A DNA stretch of 64,000 bases from Adiantum capillus-veneris (taxonomy: Eukaryota > Streptophyta > Polypodiopsida > Polypodiales > Pteridaceae), in contig CM043969.1 in the NCBI GenBank assembly GCA_014529385.2, positions 33,260,446-33,324,445 of the forward strand, in the 5' to 3' direction. Position 1 is the stretch's first letter. Each line of letters begins with the position of its first letter. This document shows, one piece after another, positions 8,917 to 19,519 of the stretch. Made by a program: the position numbers and the translations under genes. A model generated the notes under the pieces. That model searched no databases, had not been told where the DNA came from, and saw nothing but the letters and a program-made list of their open reading frames with translations.

Positions 8917-9527
8917 TCAAGATAGCATAGACATCGCATGTCTCTTGTGCTTGCGAATGTGATAGCCCCATGGAATGTGTGTGAGATGATCGATTTGCCG
9001 GTGCATATTACGTGCAGTGTGTTGTAGCTGAACATAATTGTCTAGAAAACACTCTTGCTCCATTTTTTGATGCTCTGCCTTTGTAATAAGCTTTGACATC
9101 TCGTCATTAAGCTGCTTCATCTTCTCATTGGCTTCCTCTCTGACTTGCTGAATGTCTTCCACGTATTTCTCTTGCAATGAAGTATAGGCAACACAGAGAT
9201 GTTTTCTTGCTTACCTTTCATTGAAAAAAACTGAATGTTATCTCCAGCAGTAGCCAAACAGTCCGTCTCTCCCATCTCCAATAAATCGTAGTAGCTGAAT
9301 GACATTACGGAAAGGCGGTGATGCATTGGTCATTGGATCGCAGGGGTAAATATGACCATCAATCCATAAGTTGATTGCTTTGCATCCATAGTTCCGTAGT
9401 TGGTCTCTAGCATTGGGATTAGATGTGCCAAGTCACATAATCGCATCTCTTGCTCTAAATCAATGTTTAATCGATATCGTTTTGATTTTTTATTAATGTC
9501 TTGGAGTGGTAGGGGATTGAATGACAT
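8917..9527 (-). pseudogene. N-terminal segment of the orphan protein (coiled coil)
   Basis: Frames 9527-9330 (MSFNPLPLQDINKKSKRYR ... LETNYGTMDAKQSTYGLMV), 9326-9117 and 9177-8917 follow each other on the minus strand. The last contains a clear heptad-like coiled coil (KYVEDIQQVREEANEKMKQL, then NDEMSKLITKAEHQKMEQE). The right-arm copy at 39000-39620 has the same order with its own lesions. The intact protein probably ran DCD-less N-terminus, coiled coil, then the 8800-7114 part. It is decayed here by stops and shifts. Confidence 0.45.
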
Positions 9528-9559
9528 TGTGTTAGTTAATCAAGCAAATTAGTGAGAAT

Positions 9560-9790
9560 GTGTAATGGTGACTGCTACAAGCAGGTGAAGGTGGCTATTG
9601 AGGAAAGAAGTGGAGAGTACTCAGAGTTAAGAGAAAAAGATTATGTTGTGGAGGGAAGAAAGAGAGGGAGTGCAACTCAATCTCCTTTGAATTCAGATTG
9701 TTGACCAGGACTGTAGAGAGAGAGAAATGCTACAACACAGAGAGGTAATGGAGTTTTCCATTGCACTCAATTGGAGCTAGAGTAGGAGAA
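9560..9790. other. AG-rich promoter-like flank
   Basis: Purine-rich sequence upstream of the orphan gene (minus strand). It matches 38880-38960 up to about 9680 and then becomes specific to the left arm. Confidence 0.4.
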
Positions 9791-9792
9791 GC

Positions 9793-9847
<55 letters not shown>
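9793..9847. repeat. (AG)n microsatellite
   Basis: Perfect AG run. Right-arm sequence corresponding to 9681-10188 is missing, so both AG tracts (this and 9979) are left-arm only. Confidence 0.95.
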
Positions 9848-9849
<2 letters not shown>

Positions 9850-9970
9850 AAGGAAGAGAGAGTGGGAGAGAGGACATATCACCAACCTTGGAGGATCTGC
9901 ACTTTTTCAGAAAGAGACAGCCAAGAATGTTCCTTAATGATTGGAAGAGGAAGTGACATGAGAGAAAACG

Positions 9971-9978
<8 letters not shown>

Positions 9979-10045
<67 letters not shown>
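9979..10045. repeat. (AG)n microsatellite
   Basis: About 33 AG dinucleotides. RERERE/SLSLSL frames over it are not genes. Confidence 0.95.
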
Positions 10046-10047
<2 letters not shown>

Positions 10048-10363
10048 GGCTCACGTTTTAGAGAGAGAATGTAATGAGAGAATGTGAAAAATATGCTTTT
10101 TTGCGGGGGGGCTAAAAAGTGCCTCCTTTAATGAGTTCTAAGTGAGAGAGAGAGTGTTTTATAGGTTAGAGAGAGAAGAGGGGTGGGAAAAGGACATTTG
10201 AAAATTCATTTACCCCCCTCTCTTTTGGGTTACTAAATAAACAATTTTCAAATTCAAAATATGGAAATGGCTTTTTAAAAAATCTCAGCATAGGCCTTTT
10301 TGCCCTCTCTTTTAGGCTTGGTCAAACTTGCCATTAAGCTTTAAGCATTCCCTTAAACTTCGA

Positions 10364-10954
10364 AATAAAGAGTCCCTCCTATACCCCATTCCCTTCCTAA
10401 TGGAGCCCTTTGGCCCCAAGGTTTTATGCCCTTTTCCAAGCTGAAAAGCACTGTTTGCTCCCTCTACTTCAGAGGAGCCCTGAAAGTAGTTGAATTTCCT
10501 TGAGATTCACAATCATTTAATACAAAATCCATGTTGATAAATGGAATTGGACAAGTTCGTTAATAGCCTTGTTGTAAGGACAATCAAGCCATGCTTGATA
10601 AACTCCAACATACCCCTTGGGCGAAAATCATTGCACAAATTGGAATTCACAATCCTAAACAAAGTGCAAATGATTTCATAATCGATGCAAAATTAAAGCT
10701 GAAACTTGGTTGGATGTACCAATATGCCTTGCAATACACCAATTTTTTTTTGATTGATACCTAGTTCCATTGGGAATCCTTGACTACACTATCTTTTGGA
10801 TAGTCATGCATGCTTGTGGAAAGAATTTCACCCGATTGTGTCCTACATAGTGTTCGAATCCATCCCAAATTTATGACCATTTCTCTCTCAATTTGCTGTG
10901 TCTTTTGCATTAGGAAGAGAATGGGGTCTAGGAGGGCCTCTTTATTTGGCAGTT
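10364..10954. mobile_element. MITE-like unit with ~38-bp terminal inverted repeats
   Basis: It begins AAATAAAGAGTCCCTCCTAT and ends with the inverse of AAATAAAGAGGCCCTCCTAG, with the arms running on to cttcctaat. The interior is noncoding. The right-arm counterpart is 38051-38688 with the same ends. A further inverted copy of the end motif at 11333-11375 makes 10909-11375 an alternative reading of the unit, so the true boundaries are uncertain. No target-site duplication was identified. Confidence 0.5.
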
Positions 10955-11400
10955 TAAGGAAGTCAAACCTTTTGTATTAAGAAAGAAATCAATGGACAAC
11001 TTTTGAATTCAAATAGGAAAAATGGCTAGTTTATTTGAATTCAAAGTTCTTTCCAAAACGGAATTTAAAATCCAGCGGGTAAAACCATATCATGTAGCAT
11101 ATCTATGGAAAGAGTTCGACGCGTAGATTGTAGATCTATGGTCTCCACTCAAATTGGAGACCATATGTGGGAGTTATGGAAGCTAGAAATCATAAAATTG
11201 TCCACCTCCTTTTTGGGAGGGAAAGTGCATCCTTTGACTATGCTTACACATCTCTTACACACCCACCATTCTTGCACACATAGCGTATACCTATTTGTCA
11301 AAATGTAAATCAACTCCATAAGATCATGGAAAATAAAGAGGTCCTTCTACACCCCATCCTCTTTCTAATGATTGTCAAACCCCTTGTCTAGACTTTATAC
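10955..11400. repeat. Arm sequence between end motifs, noncoding
   Basis: Matches 37625-38040 in reverse complement. It carries an inverted end motif at 11333-11375. No coding signal. Confidence 0.6.
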
Positions 11401-12090
11401 AGAAACTACTCAAACTAGCAACCAACAGTGACCAACATAGTCTACCATGTCTAATAGTGATTTTTGTAACCATTGCTCCTAGAATTAGAAGTCGGAGCAT
11501 CATGTGGCATGACTATTCTTTCATTGCACTTCATGTAATTAGTTTGCTGCACTCTAGAAATCTGTAATTGCTTTGGAGTAACCATGCCCCCAATGCATAG
11601 ATATAGGCATGGATAGAACAAAGAGGATACGTTAGAGATACCGACCGGCATAATGCACAAGCCAGTTTCTTGAGTATTTTTTTAATGGAGCCTTGCTCTC
11701 GTGATGCATCTTATAGCATTGTCATACTTGAGATAGATAAAAGAAAATTAACTATGCCAATTGTTGACCTTGTCTAGTAATATATTAGACTAAAAGATTA
11801 AAAAAATCTACATTAATTACAGAAACAAAGCATACCTACGTTTCCCAACACTACTGTGTTTACCTTTGTAATCTCATTGAATCTATCTTGCCAAAAATCG
11901 GTTGAGCATAATTGTTTTTTACTACATGCTGTAGACTATGGTAGAGGCACTCTAAATGGCCTGCATCTCGCATGCGATGATCATGCCGACAAAATAGATC
12001 ATGCATGTGGGAATTAAACCTTGGAAATATTTGGGAGGGGTGCCGAATTAGGGCATGCTAATTACAAAGGAAGAGGAATTTCCATAGCTG
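11400..12090. repeat. Copy 1 of the dispersed repeat, with a deletion joint
   Basis: 11400-11925 matches 37085-37610 (reverse complement) and, from 11551, 1-480. At 'actacat' (about 11928) the sequence jumps to what in the right arm lies beyond 36291, so ~795 bp present in the right arm are absent. No gene recognised. Confidence 0.7.
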
Positions 12091-12099
12091 CAGTGTGCG

Positions 12100-12346
12100 G
12101 GTAGTGCAAGAGGAGAAATTCAAAATTGCAGCTTGTCATACGAGCCATTTTGGCCTGCTCTCAAGAAGAAACTTTTGCTGTCCTTGCGATGGCGAACATG
12201 TTTTTTTTGAGCTCTTGACCCGTTTGTTGAAGGTTTCGATGGTTGACTCTCCCTTGCAAACAATCACTCCCAAGGCTTTGTGTATCCAAGGGGCCATGCC
12301 CACGTCTCCTCCGTCATGACCCAAGCACGCCGAGAGAGAGCGAGAG

Positions 12347-12444
<98 letters not shown>

Positions 12445-12485
12445 ATGCAATTTTTGTCCCCTCCTCTATAGCTCCTTGGTTCCCT
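12100..12485 (-). other. Post-PBS leader region with (AG)n, no gag recognised
   Basis: Lies downstream (minus strand) of the PBS at 12486. It contains the AG array 12331-12442 and a short minus-strand frame ending [20 protein letters not shown] that recurs in the right arm (35829-36080, + strand). That short frame is conserved in sequence but is probably leader, not a protein. Confidence 0.4.
12331..12442. repeat. (AG)n microsatellite
   Basis: Long AG tract with a few GCGAGA interruptions at its left end. The right arm has the equivalent CT tract at 35834-35884, about half as long. Confidence 0.95.
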
Positions 12486-12499
12486 GAGCTCTGATACCA
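12486..12499 (-). promoter_or_regulatory. Primer binding site, initiator tRNA-Met type (minus strand)
   Basis: The reverse complement reads TGGTATCAGAGCTC, the usual plant tRNA-iMet PBS. It is preceded by ...GGTTCTCACA, a typical LTR 3' end. A TATA (CCTATATAAA on the minus strand, about 12548-12557) lies 50 bp inside that LTR. The matching right-arm site near 35766 is mutated (TAGTATCACAGC). The LTR may be as short as 12501-12661 (TGTCATCC...TCTCACA), which would suit a TRIM-like element, but no second LTR was found. Confidence 0.6.
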
Positions 12500-12500
12500 G

Positions 12501-12960
12501 TGTGAGAACCTAGGGAATTGCCATAAGGATTCTCCACCCTACCACCCTTTATATAGGCCCTTGGACCTCAAGATTTAGAATCCCCTATCCACACTTAGCA
12601 GCCGGCCCTTGGACCTTGCGATAGGTTTGTGACACCCCTTGATTTGCCCTTGGGATGACAGGTGGTTTTTTTTGAGTTCTGAGACTTAAGCCAATGACTG
12701 TGCCGGTTCATATTGTAGGTCATCTATGTGAATCGAAAATCTTCTAAGCTCAAAAGATCGGTCCGTAGGTGCTTGTTGCAAAGGAACACCCCCATCTAGT
12801 AGGGGTCCATACAAGGAGGCATATTGCTGGAGACGGGGAATGGGGAAACACACCTAACACACAAACAAAGGCCTCTCTATAGCTCAGGGTATCCACAACA
12901 CCCCTATTCTCTTAGAAAACACCTTCAAAAACACACTTTACACTAGCAGACCACCCCCTG
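12501..12960 (-). other. Putative short LTR (12501-12661) and flanking arm sequence
   Basis: Minus-strand TATA near 12548-12557 and LTR end at 12501 as described for the PBS. The rest matches 35340-35760 in reverse complement. Noncoding. Confidence 0.45.
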
Positions 12961-14222
12961 CTCATCTCCCAATGCTTACACACTCCAGAGGACCACCACA
13001 AAATGCACACCTACTGCCACAATCCATTTCTACCCTTGCACACACACTCACACAGAGCCACTCAATCTCACTCTCTGACAAAAAACATCGTTGGTCCGGG
13101 GGGGGGGGGGGGGGGGGGGCACACACATCCACACTGCCGGCACCGCGAGGGGACACAAGAGCAGGAGAAAGAGAAGGGGGGCATGGGAAACGACAACAAA
13201 ACTGGGCCATAGTGGCTTCATTACACTTCAAGAGGCATGTACAAAGCTTGCAATTCCATCACGATGCACCATTTTCATGAGAAAATACAAAGGGGATTTG
13301 ACAGGAGCACTCCTCTATCTAACACTCCACTTTGGAGGCTTCAAACGACACCAAACAAGCCCATCATTTGATTAAAATTTGAATTTTTATAGTGGGGAGC
13401 CTTCAACTGTAGAAATCGCTCTCTAATTGGTCCACCTGTCCTCTCAATTTGGCATCTTTAGGAAGGGGGGAACCCCCTTGCATTTGCTCTCTAACTGTTC
13501 TCTTTGGCTTGTGCTTGAGAGGGGGGTGCACTAGCAATGTTGCTAGTATCCATTGGCATTTTTTTGAATTTGTTCATTTCATTTATTTCTTCTCCTAGCC
13601 TTACCACCTTTCACCTTTGAATTTTCCCCATCTGCCCACTTTGGCCGGCATGGCTTTGCATCTTGGAGCTTGGATTGCCAATCTCCTATCCTTTGCACCT
13701 AACCGGGCTCTTTGACCACTTTTTCCGCCACCTAATTTGACCCTTGAATTCTGTTTGGCTGCCCTTTGGGCTGTCTTTCTCTACTTTGACTCTCAGACTC
13801 ACCTTCCCACACCCTCTCTCCCTCATACTCATAAGACCCCCCCCCTCACTAGGGATGTCACAAGTGGGGATCAGAGCTTTGTTTCAAAAGGGTTGGGGCC
13901 CTAAGGGCCATGTGAACCGCCTCCTCTCGGGTGCCCAAGACAATTCAGCACCGCGTGCACCCCTCAGAGCTGTCGGCGGTCACCGGCTGGTGCGCCACCC
14001 TCACCAAAACGCCACCGATCGCGCCACCGCGCACAACGCCGAGGGCGCCGCCTCAGCCATGCCACAACCAGCACTCCTAGGAGCTCTCTCTCCATGGAGA
14101 TACACCAATAGAGAGCCACGCTTTGCCCGATATATAGCAGCCTTTAGACATCAAGCTGCACATGTGGGATTTTTTGCAAGTGCCACGTGGCATCCCAGGC
14201 CTAATGGTCTTCCAAGGTCTTA
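12960..14222 (+). mobile_element. Module R copy 1: retroelement 5' end (LTR part, PBS, short internal part)
   Basis: Three copies exist: here, 33806-35041 (reverse complement) and 40197-41256 (same orientation, 5' truncated). Near 13857 the sequence 'gatgtcaca' is followed two bases later by TGGGGATCAGAGC, a one/two-mismatch version of the tRNA-iMet PBS, so an LTR probably ends at about 13862. The GC-rich internal part (13863-14222) can be read as RAPLRAVGGHRLVRHPHQ but the other copies do not keep the frame, so I do not call a gene. A G22 run lies at 13098-13119. Confidence 0.55.
13098..13119 (+). repeat. Homopolymer G22
   Basis: 22 G. Copies 2 and 3 of module R have only short G/C tracts at this place, so the run is a recent expansion in this copy. 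Confidence 0.9.
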
Positions 14223-15526
14223 AAAAATTCCTTGAACACCCATCAAAAACCACCTTCCCCCCCCACTCAAAGAGTCATCATTCTCTGCTCAATTATCTGA
14301 TCCTTGAGCCGCAACATCCAGCGGAAAGCTCTTCTCCTTGCCTTCAACCCTTGAGTGTCTCATTGCCCCTTAGCGTCTCTGTGGCACTGAACACCGCACC
14401 CAAACTTGGCCAAAAATCATATGCACCCTCTTTCTTAGCATTAGCTCCCTGCGTCAACCTGCTGTATCTTGTTGATGAAGAGCCCAATTGACATGCAATC
14501 AATCCTTCTTGATTCCATTGATGCATACTACCCTCTAGAACCCCAACAATGCTCGAAATATGCCAGATAGCACGTCCTCCAATACAGTGAACCAGGCCCA
14601 TAACTAGCCCCCAAAAAATATTTCGATGGCCATAACTTGCTTTGTATAGCTTTGATTAGCAATCCCAGAAGATGCACATGCTCACTAGATCAAGCACTAT
14701 GTGTCTATCCATTGACATCTGCTCTGGCCATCTATCCCCAGCTGCCCTATCAATCGGGGATTTGCAACACCTTCTAACTTTAAACTGCAATATCTTGCAC
14801 ATTGGGGCTCCATTTGATGAGCCCTCTTGAACGGATTTTAGAGCACACCAAGTCCAACATTCTAGAGCACTGACTAGGCACTTCAAATACCTTTACCTGC
14901 TATACCATATGGACCATTTTTTAAAGCCTTTTTGGCCTATAATGCCGCATTAAACATACATTTCCCCTAGCACATGTCTGCGCATGACATTGATACCTGC
15001 GTAAACCCTTTGCCCTGCACTTGTGCACACCTTTGGAACTGCATATAACTAATTCTATCTTTGACAACTTTTTTTGTACCATCATTGCCCAGCTCCCTTG
15101 TCGAACATTTATGTTTGGGCTAAAAGCACACTTTGGTGGTACAAAAAGGACTGTCCTTGACAACACCTTTGACAAATCTTGGAGTTATAATTTCTGCAAG
15201 TCACATGTAGAACTACCTATCATCATATATATGAGTGGATAGATCTTGAAAAGGAGAATTTAAAGACACAAGGTCCAAAAAGTTTTGATCTAAACTATAA
15301 ATATTTTACCAGTCCCCACTTTTTCATTGGTAGAATTAAAAAAGTTTCTTTTTTTGTACCACCAAACCATGCTTTTACCCTTTGACCAAAAACATATTTA
15401 TAGATCTTTAAGAATTGGCACACTAAACTAACAACTCAAAACACTTGAAAAACCACAACCCCATGTACACGCTATGTATAAAAACTTCATCTCCTTTTGC
15501 CGAGTGCATACTTTAGGTGGGTTGCC
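14223..15526. other. Left-arm-only sequence, probably 3' part of decayed element X
   Basis: Absent from the right arm, where 33805/33806 joins the flanking pieces directly. Lies downstream (minus strand) of the integrase C-terminal remnant. No frame on either strand has recognisable protein; the content is AT-rich with scattered short frames. Confidence 0.4.
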
Positions 15527-15968
15527 CACCCACCTTGTCTACAATCTGATGCACCCTATGCAGTAGACTTATTTCAATATACAACTTGAGCTGCACACCA
15601 TTCACCCTGTGCCTAAGAAGCTTACCATTTGCTCTTACTAGCTAATAGGTCCCATTTGGAAAGGCCTTCTGCACGTTTTACGGACCCGTCCACTTCTTCT
15701 TAGAATTGAAATTCTCATATTTCATCACCTAGCTTTCTTTTTTGCATCACCCACCTTGTCTACAATCTGATGCACCCTATGCACTAGACTTCTTTCAATA
15801 TACAACTTGAGCTGCACACCGTTCACCCTGTGCCTAAAAAGCTTACCATTTTCTCTTACCAGCTGATAGGTCCCATTTGGAAAGGCCTTCTGCACTTTTT
15901 ACGGACTCGTCCACTTCTTCTTAGAATTGAAATTCTCATATTTCATCACCTAGCTTCCTTTTTTGCAT
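15527..15968 (-). repeat. Tandem duplication, two 221-bp units, over the integrase tail
   Basis: cacccaccttgtctacaatc starts at 15527 and at 15748. The units differ at about a dozen positions. Each encodes on the minus strand the integrase GPY/F-type segment (AFPNGTYQLVRENGKLL, then HRVNGVQLKLYIE). The duplication is older than the nearly identical 118-bp one at 5377, judging from divergence. Confidence 0.85.
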
Positions 15969-16280
15969 CTCTCTATCCGACAAACTTGGATTGGCCTTCC
16001 CCACTTGTTCCTCTTGTTGCTTCACATTGTAATCCCTAAAACATGCATACCCACTTCTTTGGTCTCATCCTTAGATCATGGAATGAGCCTCCCTTGAAGC
16101 CCTCCATAGCATGGTTCTTTATCAACCCTATTCAAACCACCTAGTAGATAAGACTCTATAGCACATCCCACACCAGGAAAGTCTTGCGATCTATGGAAAG
16201 ATATTTGCAAAGCAACCTTCAATAGCATACTCATCAATAACACAACACCAAGATCTAGTATTTGGCCATTTGCATCCACC
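15540..16280 (-). pseudogene. Element X: integrase C-terminal remnant
   Basis: Minus-strand translation around 15970-15830 (and again in the duplicate) gives KYENFNSKKKWTG, then KVQKAFPNGTYQLV and GKLLRHRVNGVQLKLY. This is the GPY/F module that follows the catalytic core of Gypsy integrases; element W has a clear relative (52722-53114). Stops interrupt every frame. 16076-16279 is an open minus frame with no recognisable domain. The reverse transcriptase and integrase core are missing between here and 16730, so X is internally deleted. Confidence 0.6.
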
Positions 16281-16324
16281 TGCTACATGGCTAAACATAG
16301 TTGTTTTCTCAGTAAACTGGTATT

Positions 16325-16821
16325 TCAAGACTCTCTCACTGGTTCGAGGACTGGCTTCACACCCATCTCTTTAGCCTCAAGAACCCACTCTACTAAATCT
16401 TCAACCTGTTCACTATAGACTGGGCCAAGATGATCATCTCCTAGATTTGGAAGCGCCACTTCACTTTCACATTCTACCTCCATTTGCCCTTCCAACACCT
16501 GCTCCACCATCACATCATCGGACAAGCAAGACAAAATTTCACCCATACTTCATCTTCGACAAGGTCAATAGTGCTCTTGTCATCTGCACAAAAATCCTCT
16601 ATAGTGACTGCAAATAAATCTGTATTAACCTTTATCAAATCCTTCTTGCTTTCCTCTTCCTCTGTGCTAGTGTAGACTTCATCATAGGTCGTCTCTGTCT
16701 CATACTCATAGCTTGTCGTGTCATCTTCATGTTTAGATGCCATATGACGAGAACTGCTCTCCTTGGTTTTTAAATCTAGCACAATTTGTCTCCCTTTCTC
16801 TTTGTCAGGAAATGTGGACAC
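16325..16821 (-). pseudogene. Element X: acidic linker after protease
   Basis: Minus frames 16821-16510 (acidic, SYEYETETTYDEVYTSTEEE) and 16546-16325 (VLEGQMEVECESEVALPNLG). They follow the protease region and would correspond to the protease-RT linker of a Gypsy polyprotein. No catalytic motif. The right arm keeps only the first ~45 codons (33746-33800). Confidence 0.4.
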
Positions 16822-16985
16822 TTTGCTCTCCCAATCCTATTTATCACCTATTGCCAAAAGCCATGCCCTACCTAAAATGATTAGACAAGCATTATCACCC
16901 TGCCTTCATCACAAAAAAGCCTATCAGGCACTCTATGCCCATCACTTTGACCTTCACATCCTGAGCCACACCCAAACACCTAGCT

Positions 16986-17600
16986 TTAGTATGGTTGGCC
17001 ATCCTCATGTGCACATTTGACTTGGCTATCACCTTGACTCTCGTCTCCTTCATGGTTGCTTCCGTCATAACACATACGTGTGCTCCACGTGGAACCGTCT
17101 ATATAGACTTGTACGTGCATCTTTTTCTCTATGACCACATCCACCAACGGAAGAACATCAATTGGGCTACCTACCCTCAAGGCCATGTTTTGCACCACTT
17201 GCACATTTCCCTTAGCTCTTGGCAGCCTTGTGCTGACACTCGTAGACCACGCCCTCAATTTTGGATTTAAGGCCAATAGTTGATCGAAAGTAATGTTTGC
17301 TTTTTGATTTTGAACATCACTTACAAGGTTGTACTCGGGATAGCCATATCCTAATTGGAAATCCATTTGCTTGATCTTGCAACATCTCCTTCTTTCGCTA
17401 GTCACCACAGAACGCTCTCTACCTTTGTACACCTTCTCTTTTCCATTGCAAGCTCTAGTCTCCCGCTCAATCTCTGTTTCTCTCTCAGTTCTTGCTGTCT
17501 TGTTGGCCAAAATCTCAACATCCTGCTTATCCACCCCGATAATATTCACTCTTGGGACATCACCTCCATTTGGTGGAGCTGGTTGCACAGGATTTTCCAC
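16986..17600 (-). pseudogene. Element X (left copy): gag tail and protease
   Basis: 204-codon minus frame. It begins just after the zinc knuckle with MENPVQPAPPNGGDVPRVN, then a basic stretch and a DVQNQKANITFDQLLALNPK motif that is shared with W (ADVTFGQLIEMVPK) and marks the start of the protease region. The active-site strand reads VDVVIEKKMHVQVYIDGST. Beyond YIDG the coding sense continues in the next frame (HVCVMTEATMKETRVKV, near 17085-17040), so there is a frameshift at the active site. The right copy shares that frameshift, so it predates the duplication. Confidence 0.65.
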
Positions 17601-18020
17601 TACCTTCTCTCTTGGACCATTGAACTGCCCTTGACCTCAACCTCTACCAAATAGTGGGTAAATGCCTCCTGTCTCTCTTGGTGGCTGAGTAAAATCAGAT
17701 GCATAGTGCCCCTCTTCTCCACAATTGTAGCATCTACCTGGCAGCTACCTTGCCCTACCTCTTGCTCCTCTTTGCTGTCCTCTATCCATCATGCTTAGTC
17801 GCAATTCTTGCATCTGCTCAAACAAATCCTGCACATTGCGCACCCAAATTTGCGGCACAACCGCTACACCTTGGATTCCATGATTTTCCTCGTGCATAGC
17901 CTCCCTTGGACTCTACGATTGAAGGGGGCCCATCGTCTCCTAGCCCGCACACCCTGCTCTATCTTCTTCTTTATCTCTTTTCTCTTTGACCGTGTAATTG
18001 CTACAACACCATTGTAATTT
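17601..18020 (-). pseudogene. Element X (left copy): gag with CCHC zinc knuckle
   Basis: Minus-strand translation near 17747-17706 gives the retroviral-type zinc knuckle CYNCGEEGHYA..C (C-x2-C-x4-H-x4-C). It is preceded by QDLFEQMQELRLSMMDRG and an RG-rich linker. In-frame stops occur before and after the knuckle. Homology with the right copy is about 93% by eye over the best 250 bp and ends at 18020, where the two copies meet head to head. Confidence 0.65.
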
Positions 18021-18330
18021 TGGAATGGAAAAGCTAAAGTTTGGTATGAAGATTTGGAAGGCGAGCCGAGGCAAGCATGGCCAGCTCTAAGAGCAAGGTT
18101 TCTTCACGATTTTTGCAATGAGGCGTCCTAAGTCGAGATGGATGTGAAGGTGAAGGCGCTTAAAAAAGATGTAAGTGAAGATTTTAGTCTATTTTGGGGT
18201 CATTTTGAAGAGTGTTGGGCAGAATTAGCGGTAGCCATGCAATTGGCTAATGTGGTTTACTTTAAGTTGGACAAAATTCATGCTGTCTGCACCCTAAAGT
18301 GAGAGAGAGAAGGTTAATTTTGACAGTCCA
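18021..18330 (+). pseudogene. Centre of the inverted duplication: gag capsid segment, + strand only
   Basis: This ~310-bp spacer encodes gag in the + orientation: GKAKVWYEDLEGEPRQAW and ALRARFLHDFCN, then VKALKKDVSEDFSLFWGHF, with stops. It belongs to the right copy of X (18331 onward) and has no inverted partner. The left copy is therefore truncated at its gag 5' side, and the palindrome tip lies here. Confidence 0.6.
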
Positions 18331-19103
18331 AAAGTACAATGGTGTTGTAGCAATCACACGGTCAAAGAGAAAAAAGATAAAGAAGAAGATAGAGCAGGAT
18401 GTGTCAGGCTACGAGACGATGGGCCCCCTTCAACCGTAGAGTCCAAGGGAGGCTATGCATGAGGAAAATCATGGAATCCAAGGTGTAGCAGTTGTGCCAC
18501 AAAATTGGGTACGCACGGTGCAGGATTTGTTCGAGCAGATGCAAGAATTGTGGCTAAGCATGATGGATAGAGGACAACCAAGAGGAGCAAGAGGTAGGGA
18601 AAGATAGCTGCCAGGTAGATGCTACAATTGTGGAGAACAGGGGCACTATGCACCTAATTGTACTCAGCCACCAAGAGAGAGAGGAGGCATTTACCCGCTA
18701 TTTGGTAGAGGTCGAGGTCAAGGCTAGTTCAATGGTCCAAGAGAGAAGGCAGTGGAAAATCCTATGCAACCAGCTCCACCAAATGGAGGTGATGTCCCAA
18801 GAGTGAATATTATCGGGGTGGATAAGCAGGATGTTGAGATTTTGACCAACAAGAGAGCAAGAGATGAGAGAGAAACAGAGATTGAGCAGGAGACTAGAGC
18901 TTGCAAGGGCAAAGAGAAGATGTACAAAGGTAGAGAGCGGTCTACGACTAGCAAAAGAAGGAGATGTTGCAAGATCAAGCAAGCGGATTTCCAATTAGGA
19001 TGTGGCTATCCCGAGTACAACCGTGTAAGTGATGTTCACAATAAAAAATAAAACATTACTTTCGATCCAATAATGGCCTTAAATCCAAAATTGAGGAGGG
19101 CGT
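18331..19103 (+). pseudogene. Element X (right copy): gag with zinc knuckle, interrupted by Y
   Basis: Inverted copy of 17240-18020. The CCHC knuckle (CYNCGEQGHYAPNC) lies at 18620-18661, then TAG near 18725 and an open frame from 18752 (MENPMQPAPPNGGDVPRVN). The reading breaks at 19103 inside the protease leader, where LTR element Y begins. It resumes at 31799 and, after a solo LTR, at 33467. Confidence 0.7.
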
Positions 19104-19306
19104 TGTCGAGAAATTTGCGGTCTTGCCAGGAAAGCACCGGGCTTATGGCTGTGAGAGTTTGTGAGAGAACTCAACAAAAACTATATGAAGGAGTTAAACC
19201 ATAGATGCCATGAAGACTAGGGTTTGGAAAGAAGTGCAATCAAAGAAGACTCACTCTTTCTCTCTTGCACTCACACACACACAAAGAAAGAACGCAAAAG
19301 AGAATG

Positions 19307-19519
19307 TTAAAACAATACGAAGATGAAAACATCAAGGCTATGGTCATATCGTATCATGGGTAATATGAAAGGGTTAATGGATGAGTTAATGGCATTCAAT
19401 CTTGGCTGACCAAATAGGCTACGAATTGTTCTTTGGAATTGTAGTTTTGTGTTTACCATAATATAGATATTTTGTGTAGTGATTGGGATTAATTGTGTGT
19501 ACAAATCCTCTTCGTTCAT
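19307..19519 (-). CDS. Micro-ORF a in the Y 3' LTR
   Basis: A 70-codon ORF starting ATG 19519 (MNEEDLYTQLIPI), with core KLQFQRTIRSLFGQPRL and end NPFILPMIRYDHSLDV followed by IFVLF and stop. The protein is identical in the 5' LTR copy (29994-30206). Related frames occur in element Z (43369-43566) and in the LTR at 54250-55947. Its start overlaps the stop of ORF b by ATGA, a layout kept in the third LTR. The C-terminus is hydrophobic strand-like; no signal or catalytic motif. Role unknown; it may be a small leader-encoded retroelement protein. Confidence 0.5.
   Translation of the reverse strand: MNEEDLYTQLIPITTQNIYIMVNTKLQFQRTIRSLFGQPRLNAINSSINPFILPMIRYDHSLDVFIFVLF

Noticed and set aside
9793-12450. 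RERERE/SLSLSL open frames over AG tracts
   Set aside because: Pure products of dinucleotide repeats on both strands; same for 22777, 33294, 35834 and 63919.
13744-14223. 159-codon frame in module R (RAPLRAVGGHRLVRHPHQ)
   Set aside because: GC-rich stretch; the other two copies (33806-35041, 40197-41256) do not preserve the frame, and it starts upstream of the presumed PBS.
17355-17634. + strand ORFs opposite the X gag
   Set aside because: Shadows of the minus-strand gag/protease frame; equivalent shadow frames appear opposite the right copy (18698-18994).
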